Counted from the first letter of the stretch, positions 24,401-33,333 are shown. The stretch is 64,000 nucleotides of DNA from an uncultured Kordia sp. (GCF_947496985.1 NZ_CANMEZ010000011.1:62001-126000); one strand, 5' to 3'. Notes: a model not told the origin generated them from the letters alone. Program-made: numbers and translations.

Positions 24401-25730
24401 TTTGTGACAAACTATTATTTAGAAATGCATCACTTCCAATCGTAATAACTGAAGCTGGCAGTGCAATTGTCGTTAAATTATTAAGTTCAAAAACCTCTGC
24501 ACCAATCGTTACTATATTTGAAGGTAATATGACACTATTGATACCTCTATTTATAAACGCACGATTTCCGATTGCTGATACCGTAAAAGAAATACTATTT
24601 TTAGTAGTTACAGAAGGCAATACCAAATCAAGAATTCCTGTTCCTCCACCTCTTAATTCTACGGTATTTGGATTTACTCCATTAATTCGATAATTAAAAC
24701 CATCTGCAGAAAAGTCTGCTCCAATAATTGGAGTCCCATTTATACTAAAAAAACCTGTCCAACCTGCATTTACATAGATTGTTTCTGAACTACTCGGAAC
24801 CGTTAAACTGATATCTCCGCGATTTATAATACTATTTGCTTGAATTGTAGGTGCTACCACTGCTTGTGAGATAACTTCTGTGAGTGGATTGAGATTAAAT
24901 GCTTCGTTAGCAATTGTTGTTACAGATGTTGGAAGTGTAATTGTAGTAAGATTATTGAGTTCAAAAGCTTCGTTTTTAATCGTTTCTATGGTATTTGCAA
25001 AAACCACGCTATTTAGACTTCCATTTCTAAAAGCGCGATTCCCAACAGCAGTAACAGTATAGGTTATACCAAATTGTGGTTCTACAACTGTTGGCGGAAT
25101 TACAACATCTACAATTCCATTTAAACGATTAGAAACTTCTACTTCTCTTGGATTTTGTGATGTAACTCTATAACGCAAATCATCTACATTAAAACTTCCT
25201 CCAAGAGGTATATCTCCGTTAACTGTATTAAAACCAGTCCAACCCGCTAAACGATATGTTTCCTCTAAATTATCTGGAACTATTAAATCCACATTACTAC
25301 GCGTTCCAAAAGAGCTATTTGAAATAGATGCAGGAACGCTTCCTAAAGCAATCACTTCATTCAATCCACCTCCAAAAAAGGCTTCTCCTCCAATATTGGT
25401 TACACTTGCAGGAAGTGTAATGCTCGTCAATCCGCCATTATCTCTAAACGCACGAAAATTAATCGTAGTAATGGTATTTGGTAATACTACGTTGCTCACA
25501 CTATTTCTGTATGCTGAATTCCCTATTGCGGTTACAGTATACGTAATTCCATTGTCAGTTACTATACTACGAATGGTTAGCGGACTGCTACCATCCGTTC
25601 CACCAGTTACCTCAACTTCGTTCGGGTTCGTTGAAATGACGTTGTAATTAAATCCGTCAACAGTAAAAGTTTGTGCAATTCCTAATATACAAAATAGATT
25701 TGCTATGAGAATGCTTAGTTTTGTTTTCAT
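21432..25730 (-). CDS. Giant BspA-type leucine-rich-repeat surface protein
   Basis: A 1432-residue protein with a signal peptide (MKTKLSILIANLFCILGIAQ). Most of it is LRR_5 (BspA/TpLRR) repeats such as VTAIGNSAFRN, ITLPASVTNIGGEAFFGG, LTSVVIPDGVTEI, grouped in about eight blocks, each opened by a spacer of the type 'F.(V/E)DGxxYxVxxxNPNxVEV' and closed by 'AGWTGFxSVNG'. A tight central stack (residues about 400-690) has 23-residue repeats. From about residue 1200 comes a different C-terminal module (MWSGNVNGDNIVQYSGVAPDAPAILSLVL, twice) ending EQLPD, a tail I associate with surface proteins of Flavobacteriia that are exported by T9SS or attached at the surface. Likely adhesin or surface-binding protein. 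Confidence 0.85.
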   Translation of the reverse strand: MKTKLSILIANLFCILGIAQTFTVDGFNYNVISTNPNEVEVTGGTDGSSPLTIRSIVTDNGITYTVTAIGNSAYRNSVSNVVLPNTITTINFRAFRDNGGLTSITLPASVTNIGGEAFFGGGLNEVIALGSVPASISNSSFGTRSNVDLIVPDNLEETYRLAGWTGFNTVNGDIPLGGSFNVDDLRYRVTSQNPREVEVSNRLNGIVDVVIPPTVVEPQFGITYTVTAVGNRAFRNGSLNSVVFANTIETIKNEAFELNNLTTITLPTSVTTIANEAFNLNPLTEVISQAVVAPTIQANSIINRGDISLTVPSSSETIYVNAGWTGFFSINGTPIIGADFSADGFNYRINGVNPNTVELRGGGTGILDLVLPSVTTKNSISFTVSAIGNRAFINRGINSVILPSNIVTIGAEVFELNNLTTIALPASVITIGSDAFLNNSLSQITFSSGPETIGSNAFRGNQLASIVIPSGTVTIGQGAFFNNQLTNISLPNTLDLIDREAFRDNQLSSVIIPTGVVTIGREAFVNNNLVTVVIPNTVETIDTDAFLSNELESINLPNSLTTLGAGAFRNNQLTSVVIPDGVTEIKSVTFRNNNLVTVTLPSNIQTIRNDAFRDNEIENIDFPASLTILEGFAFRNNRLTSVTIPAGISVISSNTFRENQLTTITIPSTITSIENDVFTGNPLALVIADSATPASITSSSFGTRSTINLNIIPNQETIIDDYITAGWTGFASVNGEFQIGARFTEGDLRYEVTAINPNAVKVLNRETTTQNIVIPAVVTETNSGTSFDVTAIEANAFQNTDITNVTIGNNVQSIGNNAFQGSNLIAVNAQGAMPATINTSSFGDRSVIKLTIPFGLETSYMNAGWTDFFSVNDQISDGAIGTTFVENGINFQITAINSNEVEVFGGSITGNVIIPEQASFETFNFSVKTIRASAFQNDPITNVTLPASITSIGVNAFSTISLIEVIALGTTPATIETNSFGNTENINLTIPVDSETDYENAGWAGFFSVNGSGPDIGSAFSVGGIRYQILTLSPNTVKAIGKSGNVPNGDYIFPELLTKNGVDFTITAIGNSAFRNQGVRTISLPSTLTTIEFRGFRDNGNLTSITIPANVTSIGSEAFFDNGLTEIISEIVNPPTISNGTFGNRTITDLFIPTGTTQVYIDANWTGFKSIIEEETTIVEPKVFLQGAFFNSNTGEENLMRDDLRVAGIIPTTSPYGDGLTINSSVLNTTGNDAIVDWVFVELRDAIDNTIVIEGQSALLQRDGDVVGNNGRSILKFEAANDNYFVAIHHRNHLAIMTATPLQLDGSRVNVDFTNASSQITFGSNAQTDASMPIDTIGMWSGNVNGDNIVQYSGVAPDAPAILSLVLNDIGNFLNFSTFSVNGYDVNDLDMNGSVQYEGISPDAPFILQNVLAHPGNFLNFSTFQIQEQLPD

Positions 25731-25780
25731 AATTTACTCCTTTTAGTATTACTTGTTGTTTTTATTTTGATTAAGCCATC

Positions 25781-26075
25781 TGGTAAATAGCTAAGTGTTA
25801 TTGTTCTATTAATTGAATTTTATTAAAGTTTAAAAAGCTCACTAATTACATTTACTAATTTCTTTTATATCATGCATTTACACCTATTAAACTCCCTGAA
25901 AGGGAAAAATGAATTCCAAAAAGAAAAAAAACAGTTTAAATTTTTAAGCTATTTTCATATTATTTAGGCTTTATCTCTAATGAGTTATTATAGTATTCAT
26001 GTATCATATTTCTATTTTTAGTTTTGCGGTAATTGTTCTGGTATTTTACGATAGAAAAGTTTCAATTAGAAATTG
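25781..26075 (-). pseudogene. Relics of C-terminal gene tails upstream of the LRR gene
   Basis: Two decayed ends can be read on the minus strand. At about 26018-26075 the frame gives KLFYRKIPEQLPQN-stop, and at about 25781-25850 an AT-rich, broken version with IEQ...LPDG. Both resemble the EQLPD end of the LRR protein. Between them lies the A-rich repeat shared with 21357-21420. Suggests loss of one or more paralogous surface-protein genes. The remaining bases to 26283 show nothing else. Confidence 0.45.
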
Positions 26076-26283
26076 CTTATTTACATCATTTCAATTCTAA
26101 TCTCACAATCTAAAAACAAAGAAATGCGGATGCTTTAGTAGATGCAAATTTTACGGGGTATCAAAAAGGTATCAACACTACAATTGACTGATTTTCAAAA
26201 TTTTAAATTTCAAAAAAGTCACATAAAAGAGATGTAAAAACTTATATTTTACTATGATTAAAAAGGCGTTTTAATCGTGTTTT

Positions 26284-27948
26284 TTAGGAATTAGAATATG
26301 TAGTGTTTTTGCTTTCTATAAAAGCAATAATATTATCGTTCGATGTTAAGTTTAATTTTTTACGAATGCGATATCTTGACGATTTTATTGAAGCTAATGT
26401 TGTATTGAGTAACTTACTTATTTCTGTTGAACTCAATCCTAATTTCATCATGCACAATAATTCTTTTTCTTTTGGTTTTAGTTCGGCATATTTTTTATCT
26501 AATAGTATTTTAAAGTCAATACTTACCTCTTCTAAATAGTTTTGTAAACTTGATGTAGAACTTTTAGCACTTGTTTCAGATAACAATGAAGCGGATAATG
26601 ATTTTAGTGCAACTTGTCGTTCTTGTTCATTTTCAAATGTGATGATTTGTTTGATATCATCTAAGGTTTTGTTCAATACTTCTTCCGTGATGGAGTTTTC
26701 TATGACTACTTTTTTGAGTTCTTTTTCTCTATTTGCTAACGCTAAATCTGTTTTTAGCTTTTCAACTTCCTTTAATTGTAATTCATTTTTGGTTATTTGT
26801 AAACATTGCTTGTTGTTTTTTCTAATTAAATAAATTAAAACACAAGCTGCCAATGCAGTAACAAATAACAATATAAAATAGAGTGTTTTTTTAGATTTTT
26901 CACTTTTAAGTTCAACCGCTGCAAGTTCTTTTTCTTTGTCAAACTTGTAGTTCAGTTCTAACTCTATGAAGCGTTTTGCTTCTGCTAAGTCATTAACAGA
27001 GTCATAGTAAATTTTATAGAATTCAAAGTCTTTAAATGCGGCTCTATAATCTTTGAAATGAAAATTAATATTACGCCGTGATGCATATTGAGATACCAAA
27101 AAATCTTTATTTCCTAAAACTTTCGAATATACAATAGCGCTATCTAGTGCTTGTAATGATTTCTCCTTTTGATTCAAAAAAGCATAAACACTACCAAGAC
27201 TTTGATAGCAACTACTTAACCCTATATACTTTTTAAGTTTTTTATGAGGCGTAATCAACCCTTCGTAGGTTATTTTAGCTTTTTTAAAATCTCTATCATA
27301 CAAAAAAAACGCTGCTAAGTTCGCATCAGCATTTATCTTAGTTTCCAAAGAATTGTCATACGTTTTTGCCAATTTCGTATAATATGGCATCGAATCTCTA
27401 TCTTTAGCATCGTAAAAAAATGATACTCCTAAATAAATATACGATTTTGAAATTCCTACTGAATCATTTATTTTTTTACGAATATCAATCGACTTTTTTA
27501 AATATTTTCTTCCAGTGATCGTATCTCTGTTTTTTATAGATAATGAACCCCTAATTCGATACGATTTCCCTAAACTTAAAGAGTCATTAATTTTACTAGA
27601 AATTTCAATAGATTTTTGCAAATTCACTAAAGATGCTACAATATTATCTTGCAACTCATCACATATAGCAAGTGTTTGAAAAAGTTTTGCTTTTTGTTTT
27701 TGATAATGTACACTTTCATCAGTATAAGTATCAATGATCCTTTGAGCACTCAAAGCAATCTGACGTGCTTCATCAACATCAAATGTACTCGTATAATCTG
27801 CCAATTTTAACATCAATGGCACTTTTACAGTATCTGTATCTACTTCTTTTATCTGTGTTTTAATTGCATCTATTATACTAACCTTTACCTGTGCAGTACT
27901 AGATAAAAAATACAAAAGAAATAGAATTACTGTGATTATAGTTTTCAT
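26284..27948 (-). CDS. TPR sensor - transmembrane - LuxR-type HTH regulator
   Basis: A 554-residue protein with a signal peptide (MKTIITVILFLLYFLSSTAQ), periplasmic TPR-like helices to about residue 345, one transmembrane helix (TLYFILLFVTALAACVLIYLI), a coiled coil (LKEVEKLKTDLALANREKEL), and a C-terminal LuxR-type HTH (LKPKEKELLCMMKLGLSSTEISKLLNTTLASIKSSRYRIRKKL, near residues 490-535). Same plan as the AraC version at 5028 but with another DNA-binding domain. It lies next to the LRR surface-protein gene, in the same direction and upstream of it, so it may control it (inference). Confidence 0.85.
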   Translation of the reverse strand: MKTIITVILFLLYFLSSTAQVKVSIIDAIKTQIKEVDTDTVKVPLMLKLADYTSTFDVDEARQIALSAQRIIDTYTDESVHYQKQKAKLFQTLAICDELQDNIVASLVNLQKSIEISSKINDSLSLGKSYRIRGSLSIKNRDTITGRKYLKKSIDIRKKINDSVGISKSYIYLGVSFFYDAKDRDSMPYYTKLAKTYDNSLETKINADANLAAFFLYDRDFKKAKITYEGLITPHKKLKKYIGLSSCYQSLGSVYAFLNQKEKSLQALDSAIVYSKVLGNKDFLVSQYASRRNINFHFKDYRAAFKDFEFYKIYYDSVNDLAEAKRFIELELNYKFDKEKELAAVELKSEKSKKTLYFILLFVTALAACVLIYLIRKNNKQCLQITKNELQLKEVEKLKTDLALANREKELKKVVIENSITEEVLNKTLDDIKQIITFENEQERQVALKSLSASLLSETSAKSSTSSLQNYLEEVSIDFKILLDKKYAELKPKEKELLCMMKLGLSSTEISKLLNTTLASIKSSRYRIRKKLNLTSNDNIIAFIESKNTTYSNS

Positions 27949-28205
27949 TCTTTAATAATTAGGACGCTTTAACTCTATAAAAACACTAAATAATTTACTT
28001 GTAGATTTTACTTTAGTTTGAGTCATAACTTAAGCTTAAAATACTACAGTAACAAAAGTAACTGTAACTTCCATGTATGTCTGTAACAATACCGTATAAT
28101 ACTATTACATTTCCGACGTATTGTCGGTTTTCTACACAAAACAAAATATTCGTAAAAAATTAATATTAACCTAATTAATCTTTTTTTAATGTAAATCTTA
28201 TAGTG

Positions 28206-28238
28206 TTGAAGCTACTGACTTTAGTTTGCTTATTTTTG
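28206..28238 (+). promoter_or_regulatory. Promoter of msrA
   Basis: TTG at 28206-28208 and TATTTTTG (exact TAnnTTTG) at 28231-28238, spaced by 22 bases. The -7 element ends only three bases before the msrA ATG at 28242, so the transcript would be leaderless or nearly so. Confidence 0.5.
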
Positions 28239-28241
28239 TAT

Positions 28242-28745
28242 ATGATTCAAGAAATTGCATTAGGAGGCGGTTGTCATTGGTGTACAGAAGCAGTGTTTCA
28301 ATCATTGATTGGTGTACAAGATGTGAAACAAGGTTGGGTACAATCTACGGAAGTGAACAACACGTTTTCGGAAGCCGTAATTGTACAATTTGACTCAGAG
28401 ATTATTCCGTTGAAGATTCTTGTAGAAATTCACCTGCACACGCACAAGTCTACCGTGCAGCATAGCATGCGGAAGAAGTATCGTTCGGCTGTTTATTTTT
28501 ACAATCAGCCGCAACAGGAAGAAGTTTTAAAACTTTTGTCTGAGTTACAAGTAGGTTTCAATAATGCTATTATCACCCAAGTGTTGCCATTTATTGCTTT
28601 TAAAGCTTCGCGTGAGGAAATTACCAATTATTATTATTCTAATCCTAAAAAACCGTTTTGCGAACAGTTTATCAATCCGAAATTGAAATTGTTGTTGAAT
28701 GCTTTTTCGGAATATGCGAATTCAGACTTGCTTAGACATCTTTGA
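28242..28745 (+). CDS. msrA: Peptide-methionine (S)-S-oxide reductase
   Basis: A 167-residue enzyme starting MIQEIALGGGCHWCTEAVFQ; the ATG at 28242 gives the usual MsrA start, so the longer frame from 28203 is rejected. The active-site Cys lies in GGGCHWC (GGGCFWC in most members). The segment HLHTHKSTVQHSMRKKYRSAVYF replaces the common HDPTxxxxQGxDxGxQYRS, so this is a divergent member with a His/Ser/Lys-rich substrate loop. It repairs oxidised methionine with thioredoxin as donor. No MsrB domain is attached and none is nearby. Confidence 0.85.
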   Translation: MIQEIALGGGCHWCTEAVFQSLIGVQDVKQGWVQSTEVNNTFSEAVIVQFDSEIIPLKILVEIHLHTHKSTVQHSMRKKYRSAVYFYNQPQQEEVLKLLSELQVGFNNAIITQVLPFIAFKASREEITNYYYSNPKKPFCEQFINPKLKLLLNAFSEYANSDLLRHL

Positions 28746-28768
28746 TTGTTAGATTCTACATCATATAA

Positions 28769-29950
28769 TTAAGAATACTCAAAAGTCCCATACGTACTTG
28801 TAATCGTCAGCTTTTTACTTTCGGAAGCTTCTACTCTACCAACAATTTTCGCGTCTACATTGTATGATTTTGAAATAGCAATGATATCTTCGGCAACTTC
28901 TGGAGCAACATAGATTTCCATACGATGTCCACAATTGAATACTTGATACATTTCTTTCCAATCCGTATTTGATTGTTCTTGAATGAGTTTGAATAATGGT
29001 GGGATTTCAAACATATTGTCTTTGATAATATGTAAGTTTTCCACGAAGTGTAATATTTTAGTTTGTGCGCCACCACTACAATGAACCATTCCGTGAATAT
29101 TTTCAGAAGTGTATTTATCTAAAATACTTTTAATAATTGGCGCATATGTTCGTGTTGGCGATAATACTAGTTGTCCAGCGTCAATTGGTGAGTTTTCAAC
29201 TGCATCTGTCAATTTTGTATTTCCTGAATACACCAAATCACTTGGTACAGCATTGTCAAAACTTTCAGGATACTTTTCGGCAAGATATTTATGGAATACA
29301 TCATGACGTGCAGATGTTAATCCGTTACTTCCCATTCCTCCATTGTATGATTTTTCGTAACTAGCTTGTCCAAAAGATTCCAATCCAACAATGACATCAC
29401 CTACTTTGATGTTTGCATTATCAATAACATCTTTTCGCTTCATGCGTGCCGTTACCGTAGAATCTACAATAATGGTACGTACTAAATCTCCAACATCTGC
29501 TGTTTCACCACCTGTAGAATGAATGGTTACGCCAAATTCTTTCAATTCTTGTATCAGTTCTTCACTTCCGTTGATAATTGCCGAAATTACTTCACCTGGA
29601 ATTGCATTTTTGTTTCTTCCTATCGTAGAAGATAACATGATATTATCAGTAGCACCAACACATAACAAGTCATCAATATTCATAATTAATGCGTCTTGCG
29701 CAATTCCTTTCCAAACTGAAAGATCGCCTGTTTCTTTCCAATACATATATGCTAACGACGATTTTGTTCCAGCACCATCAGCATGCATGATCAAACAGTA
29801 TTCTTCATCATTTGTTAAATAATCAGGTACAATTTTACAGAAAGCTTTCGGGAATAGTCCTTTATCAATGTTTTTGATAGCATTGTGTACATCTTCTTTT
29901 GATGCAGAAACGCCGCGCATTGCATAACGTTTTGATACTTCTTGACTCAT
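28769..29950 (-). CDS. purM: Phosphoribosylformylglycinamidine cyclo-ligase (AIR synthase)
   Basis: A 393-residue PurM-type protein; I start at the ATG at 29950 (MSQEVSKRYAMRGVSASKEDV). AIR synthase features: IMHADGAGTKSSLAY near residue 55, ALIMNIDDLLCVGATD near residue 92, STGGETADVGDLVRT near residue 150, VGLESFGQASYE, and a C-terminal GHRMEIYV. It makes AIR from FGAM and ATP in purine synthesis. The longer form (over 340 residues) is the version usual in Bacteroidota. A TATATTTG element lies 19 bases upstream of the start. Confidence 0.93.
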   Translation of the reverse strand: MSQEVSKRYAMRGVSASKEDVHNAIKNIDKGLFPKAFCKIVPDYLTNDEEYCLIMHADGAGTKSSLAYMYWKETGDLSVWKGIAQDALIMNIDDLLCVGATDNIMLSSTIGRNKNAIPGEVISAIINGSEELIQELKEFGVTIHSTGGETADVGDLVRTIIVDSTVTARMKRKDVIDNANIKVGDVIVGLESFGQASYEKSYNGGMGSNGLTSARHDVFHKYLAEKYPESFDNAVPSDLVYSGNTKLTDAVENSPIDAGQLVLSPTRTYAPIIKSILDKYTSENIHGMVHCSGGAQTKILHFVENLHIIKDNMFEIPPLFKLIQEQSNTDWKEMYQVFNCGHRMEIYVAPEVAEDIIAISKSYNVDAKIVGRVEASESKKLTITSTYGTFEYS

Positions 29951-29968
29951 AGTTGTGTTGTTGTGCTG

Positions 29969-29976
29969 CAAATATA
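29969..29976 (-). promoter_or_regulatory. -7 promoter element of purM
   Basis: Minus strand TATATTTG, an exact TAnnTTTG match, just upstream of the purM start codon. Confidence 0.5.
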
Positions 29977-30190
29977 CTTTTATTGTTTAAATTTTATTTT
30001 CAGTGAACGTTTTTTTTATTGTTTTTATCAAACAATCGTTCTTAATTATTCTTCATTTTGGTATTTACATCTTGAATTTAATCAGAAAAGTAATTTTTTG
30101 TTTACCATTTATAAATCATCAATTACTATTTTTCTTTTTCATGCTGTTTATACTTTCCTTTAGTATTCTTAATTTTTAAACCATTTAACC

Positions 30191-30439
30191 ATGAAAAAAA
30201 AGAATCTTAATTCGCTACATCTGAGCAAAAAATTAATTTCAAAATTGAATTTCAATTCATTACTAGGAGGCGCTGAAGGGAATACTACAATTATAGGTAA
30301 TACCTGTAATTCATGCCCAGATATGTATTGTCCGACTACCGGAGATCTTTACACTTCAAATGACCCTGCAAGATGCCCTAAACCAAAACCGCCAATCAGA
30401 AATGGTGCTTCAGCTCCGCATGAAGAAAGTACTCTATAA
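30191..30439 (+). CDS. GG-leader Cys-containing precursor
   Basis: An 82-residue precursor with leader MKKKNLNSLHLSKKLISKLNFNSL and site LGG at residues 26-28. The core (AEGNTTIIGNTC...) contains four Cys (CNSCPDMYC and ARCPKPKPP), is Pro/Lys-rich and ends PHEESTL. It stands alone with its own upstream region. No synthetase or exporter nearby. Confidence 0.78.
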   Translation: MKKKNLNSLHLSKKLISKLNFNSLLGGAEGNTTIIGNTCNSCPDMYCPTTGDLYTSNDPARCPKPKPPIRNGASAPHEESTL

Positions 30440-30552
30440 AAGAGTTTGTCAACTTCAGTTTGTTTTTTTATACTATTATTTTACTATGGCTTTCCCGTAA
30501 AGCATTTAGAATTAATTTTTATACATTTTATACTTAACCAAAACTTTATATC

Positions 30553-30708
30553 ATGTTAAAAAATCTTAAGAATTTAAAAAACGCAAAGACACTTAACAAA
30601 CAAGAACAACAAGCTATCAATGGAGGAAGATTACAATGTGCTCCTTTTGGTGTTTGCATTGATTTTGGCTGGAGATGTTCAGAATTAAAATGTAGAATAC
30701 TTCTATAA
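30553..30708 (+). CDS. Short bacteriocin-like precursor with NGG leader
   Basis: A 51-residue frame: leader MLKNLKNLKNAKTLNKQEQQ, then AINGG (residues 21-25), then a 26-residue core RLQCAPFGVCIDFGWRCSEL ending KCRILL. The leader differs from the LNKxxIxSL family and is closer to ComC/microcin-type double-glycine leaders (LNKxEQxxINGG). The core has four Cys, compatible with two disulfides. A strong UUCG-capped terminator follows 12 bases after the stop. The gene is short enough to be missed by automatic calling. Confidence 0.7.
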   Translation: MLKNLKNLKNAKTLNKQEQQAINGGRLQCAPFGVCIDFGWRCSELKCRILL

Positions 30709-30719
30709 TTTTTTTGAAG

Positions 30720-30742
30720 GCGATCTTCGGATCGCTTTTTTA
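30720..30742 (+). terminator. Terminator with TTCG loop
   Basis: GCGATC, loop TTCG, GATCGC, then six T. A near-ideal intrinsic terminator. Confidence 0.9.
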
Positions 30743-30855
30743 TTCACATATAACAACCTAGTTTTCTTTATGATAATTAAAAAATACGGCATCTGCCGAA
30801 TGTTTTCACTTTTGATTATTCAGCACATTTGTTGAGTAATTTAAAAGTAATTCTC

Positions 30856-33330
30856 ATGAAACGCCTTTTTATTGTTTTTTTTGGTCTTTTAACTAGCTTT
30901 TCTTTTTCACAAGAAGTACGAACACAGAAAGAAATTTTAGAGCTTCCCAATACGGATTTAGTCCTAGATTTTAATTTACATATTGGAAATGGAAACATTG
31001 TTCCTATCACAGTTTCAAAAGCTACGTATAAAGACATTGGTTTTTCTTTTATAGGACACAAGTTTCAATACATGAAAGATGATTATAGCTTAAATATTCA
31101 CACGTTTAAAGATAAAAAGTTGCTTCAAACTAAAACTACTTATAATTATGGAACCTTTATGAAACCACAAGGGTTTGTATTTAGTTATACATATGATGCA
31201 AACGGAAATCTTTCAAAAAGAACTAGCACTTCTACTTCAAGTACTTATACTAACGAAACTTTCTATAGTTATTCAAGCAATAAAATAAAACAAGTACGGG
31301 AAACTGGAACTTTTACAGATGGAAAAAAGTATGATAAAACGCGTAATTTTATTTATAAAGGAACTACTATTTCATACAATTTTGAGAATGGAACGAAAGA
31401 TCTTGAACTTAAAAACAAGTTAATTCACACAGAAAAAACATTTAATAAAAGTGCTAACAAAAATTACGTTTACAACTTCAAATACAATACAAATGGTTTC
31501 ATGATTGCGCAAGATAGAGGTGCATATCAAGCTACATATACATTGAATGATAAAAACTTAATAGCAAAAGAAGTAAACAAAACATATACACAAACTTTCA
31601 AATATGTGTATGACAAATACGGAAATTGGATTATTGCATATCCTTTAGCAACCAATAATAAAAAATTATATGGTTCGCAGTTTTCATACTATATCCGACA
31701 AATAAAGTATAGTAATGGTGATGTTACAGGTAGTATAAACCCTGATGACACCATGACAAAAACTTATATAGTGAAGCTGCGATCTGAATTGTATGATAGT
31801 TTGGTGGTACCAAATGTAACTTTCAGAAAAACAGCAAATTCTAGTTATTTATTTAAAATTAACAATCAACAAGAAGCTAAAAATACTACTTCTGTTTTTA
31901 TGGGACGAAGTTTATTGGTTTTTCACAAACCATCTAAACAATTATATATTCTTGAAGGTTTTGAAGACAAGAAAGTTGGAAAATATTTTCCCGTAAAAGA
32001 AGTATCAATAGACCTTAAAAATGGTTTTTGGTATAAAACTCAAAAAGGTGGTGTACACGTGTTTAGAAAGGATGGAAGTTATATTAAAAAAGTTGCCGTA
32101 TATGAATTTGCGCCAAATAATATAGATGCTATTTTTCAAGGCGAAGGCGAACCTGAGAAAGTGGTTTTAGAAAACTATAAAAACGTAAATATATATACTC
32201 CATATCCTGTTACATTACATAGTAATTATAAAAATGGTTCTTCTGGAAATATGACTAAAAATGCAAAAAAACTAGCTAAAAGTTTAGATGAATATGCTGA
32301 GTATTATACTGGAGAATGTGTAAAAGGAGATTGTGAAAATGGCTATGGAGAAAAAAAGTTTAAAGACGGAAAAAGAGCAGATGGTTTTTTTAAAGATGGA
32401 AAACCGTATGGACCGGCACATACATCAGATGATAACACCAAAGGTAGTTTTCTTTCTGTCTACAAAGGTTCATATCAAAACCGTGAAGGATTTGTGTATG
32501 AATTTAATGGTGATAATTTGATGATTTTTTATGATAAATCTAAAGATATTGGTTTTTACAACGATTATAAAACGAAGAAAACATACGTATTGAATTATAA
32601 AAATGGTAAAGTAATTTCTAAAACAGAACTTCAATATAACAACTCAAAAACCTGCGTGGTTGGTAATTGCAGCAATGGTATTGGAATTTACGAATACAGC
32701 AATTCTACCTACATGGGAACATTTAGAAATGGTAAAAGAGAAGGTTTTGGCTATTTGTTTTTTAAAGAAGGTGGCACTTATATCGGAGAATTCTATAATA
32801 ATAATTACCACGGATTAGGATCATATTCTAGGTCTGAGTTTGATTATTATATGGGATATTACCAAAACGGAAAACCACATGGACAAGGCGTTCAATATTA
32901 TTCAAAAGATAATTACAAAGCTGGGAATTGGGTACATGGACAATTGGCAGGAAAAGGAACAAGTAACAGCGTTTCTTTAAGTTCAAACTCAACAACAAAC
33001 ACAACTGCAAAGACTAGCTTTTCGGAAGCACAAAAGAACAAAATATTAGCTTGTAAAAATGATTCTGAATGTGTTTCAAGATATCTTACAAGTTTGTATG
33101 TTGAAGAACGAAAAAGTCTATCCGGAGAAGCATTGATCAAGAAAACAACCGATTATTTTCATAGTGTCTACATTATGAATCCGAAATTGGCTTATGACAC
33201 TTTATTTAAAATGGACATCAGCTTGATTGATCTTAAAATGTTACCTCAAGCTGTTCAAGTAGATTTAAGAGCTAGGGCACAAAAACTCTCAGAGGCCTAT
33301 CAAAAGCATCGAAAAAAGCAAGGGTATTAA
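30856..33330 (+). CDS. Exported MORN-repeat protein
   Basis: An 824-residue protein from the ATG at 30856 (MKRLFIVFFGLLTSFSFSQ signal peptide). The N-terminal third has YD/RHS-like strands (FSYTYDANGNLSKRTS, YNFKYNTNGFMIAQDRG, FKYVYDKYGNWI). From about residue 480 MORN repeats follow (GDCENGYGEKKFKDG, CVVGNCSNGIGIYEYSNSTYMGTFRNGKREGFGYLFF, YNNNYHGLGSYS, YQNGKPHGQGVQYYS). The end is helical (SEAQKNKILACKNDSECVSRYL). Probably periplasmic or surface. MORN repeats in bacteria often follow an outer-membrane or secreted context; no enzymatic domain is seen. Confidence 0.78.
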   Translation: MKRLFIVFFGLLTSFSFSQEVRTQKEILELPNTDLVLDFNLHIGNGNIVPITVSKATYKDIGFSFIGHKFQYMKDDYSLNIHTFKDKKLLQTKTTYNYGTFMKPQGFVFSYTYDANGNLSKRTSTSTSSTYTNETFYSYSSNKIKQVRETGTFTDGKKYDKTRNFIYKGTTISYNFENGTKDLELKNKLIHTEKTFNKSANKNYVYNFKYNTNGFMIAQDRGAYQATYTLNDKNLIAKEVNKTYTQTFKYVYDKYGNWIIAYPLATNNKKLYGSQFSYYIRQIKYSNGDVTGSINPDDTMTKTYIVKLRSELYDSLVVPNVTFRKTANSSYLFKINNQQEAKNTTSVFMGRSLLVFHKPSKQLYILEGFEDKKVGKYFPVKEVSIDLKNGFWYKTQKGGVHVFRKDGSYIKKVAVYEFAPNNIDAIFQGEGEPEKVVLENYKNVNIYTPYPVTLHSNYKNGSSGNMTKNAKKLAKSLDEYAEYYTGECVKGDCENGYGEKKFKDGKRADGFFKDGKPYGPAHTSDDNTKGSFLSVYKGSYQNREGFVYEFNGDNLMIFYDKSKDIGFYNDYKTKKTYVLNYKNGKVISKTELQYNNSKTCVVGNCSNGIGIYEYSNSTYMGTFRNGKREGFGYLFFKEGGTYIGEFYNNNYHGLGSYSRSEFDYYMGYYQNGKPHGQGVQYYSKDNYKAGNWVHGQLAGKGTSNSVSLSSNSTTNTTAKTSFSEAQKNKILACKNDSECVSRYLTSLYVEERKSLSGEALIKKTTDYFHSVYIMNPKLAYDTLFKMDISLIDLKMLPQAVQVDLRARAQKLSEAYQKHRKKQGY

Positions 33331-33333
33331 TTT

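Noticed and set aside
21432-25730. Regular repeats considered as a CRISPR or satellite array
   Set aside because: The periodicity is that of leucine-rich repeats within one long open frame; no identical direct repeats with unique spacers.
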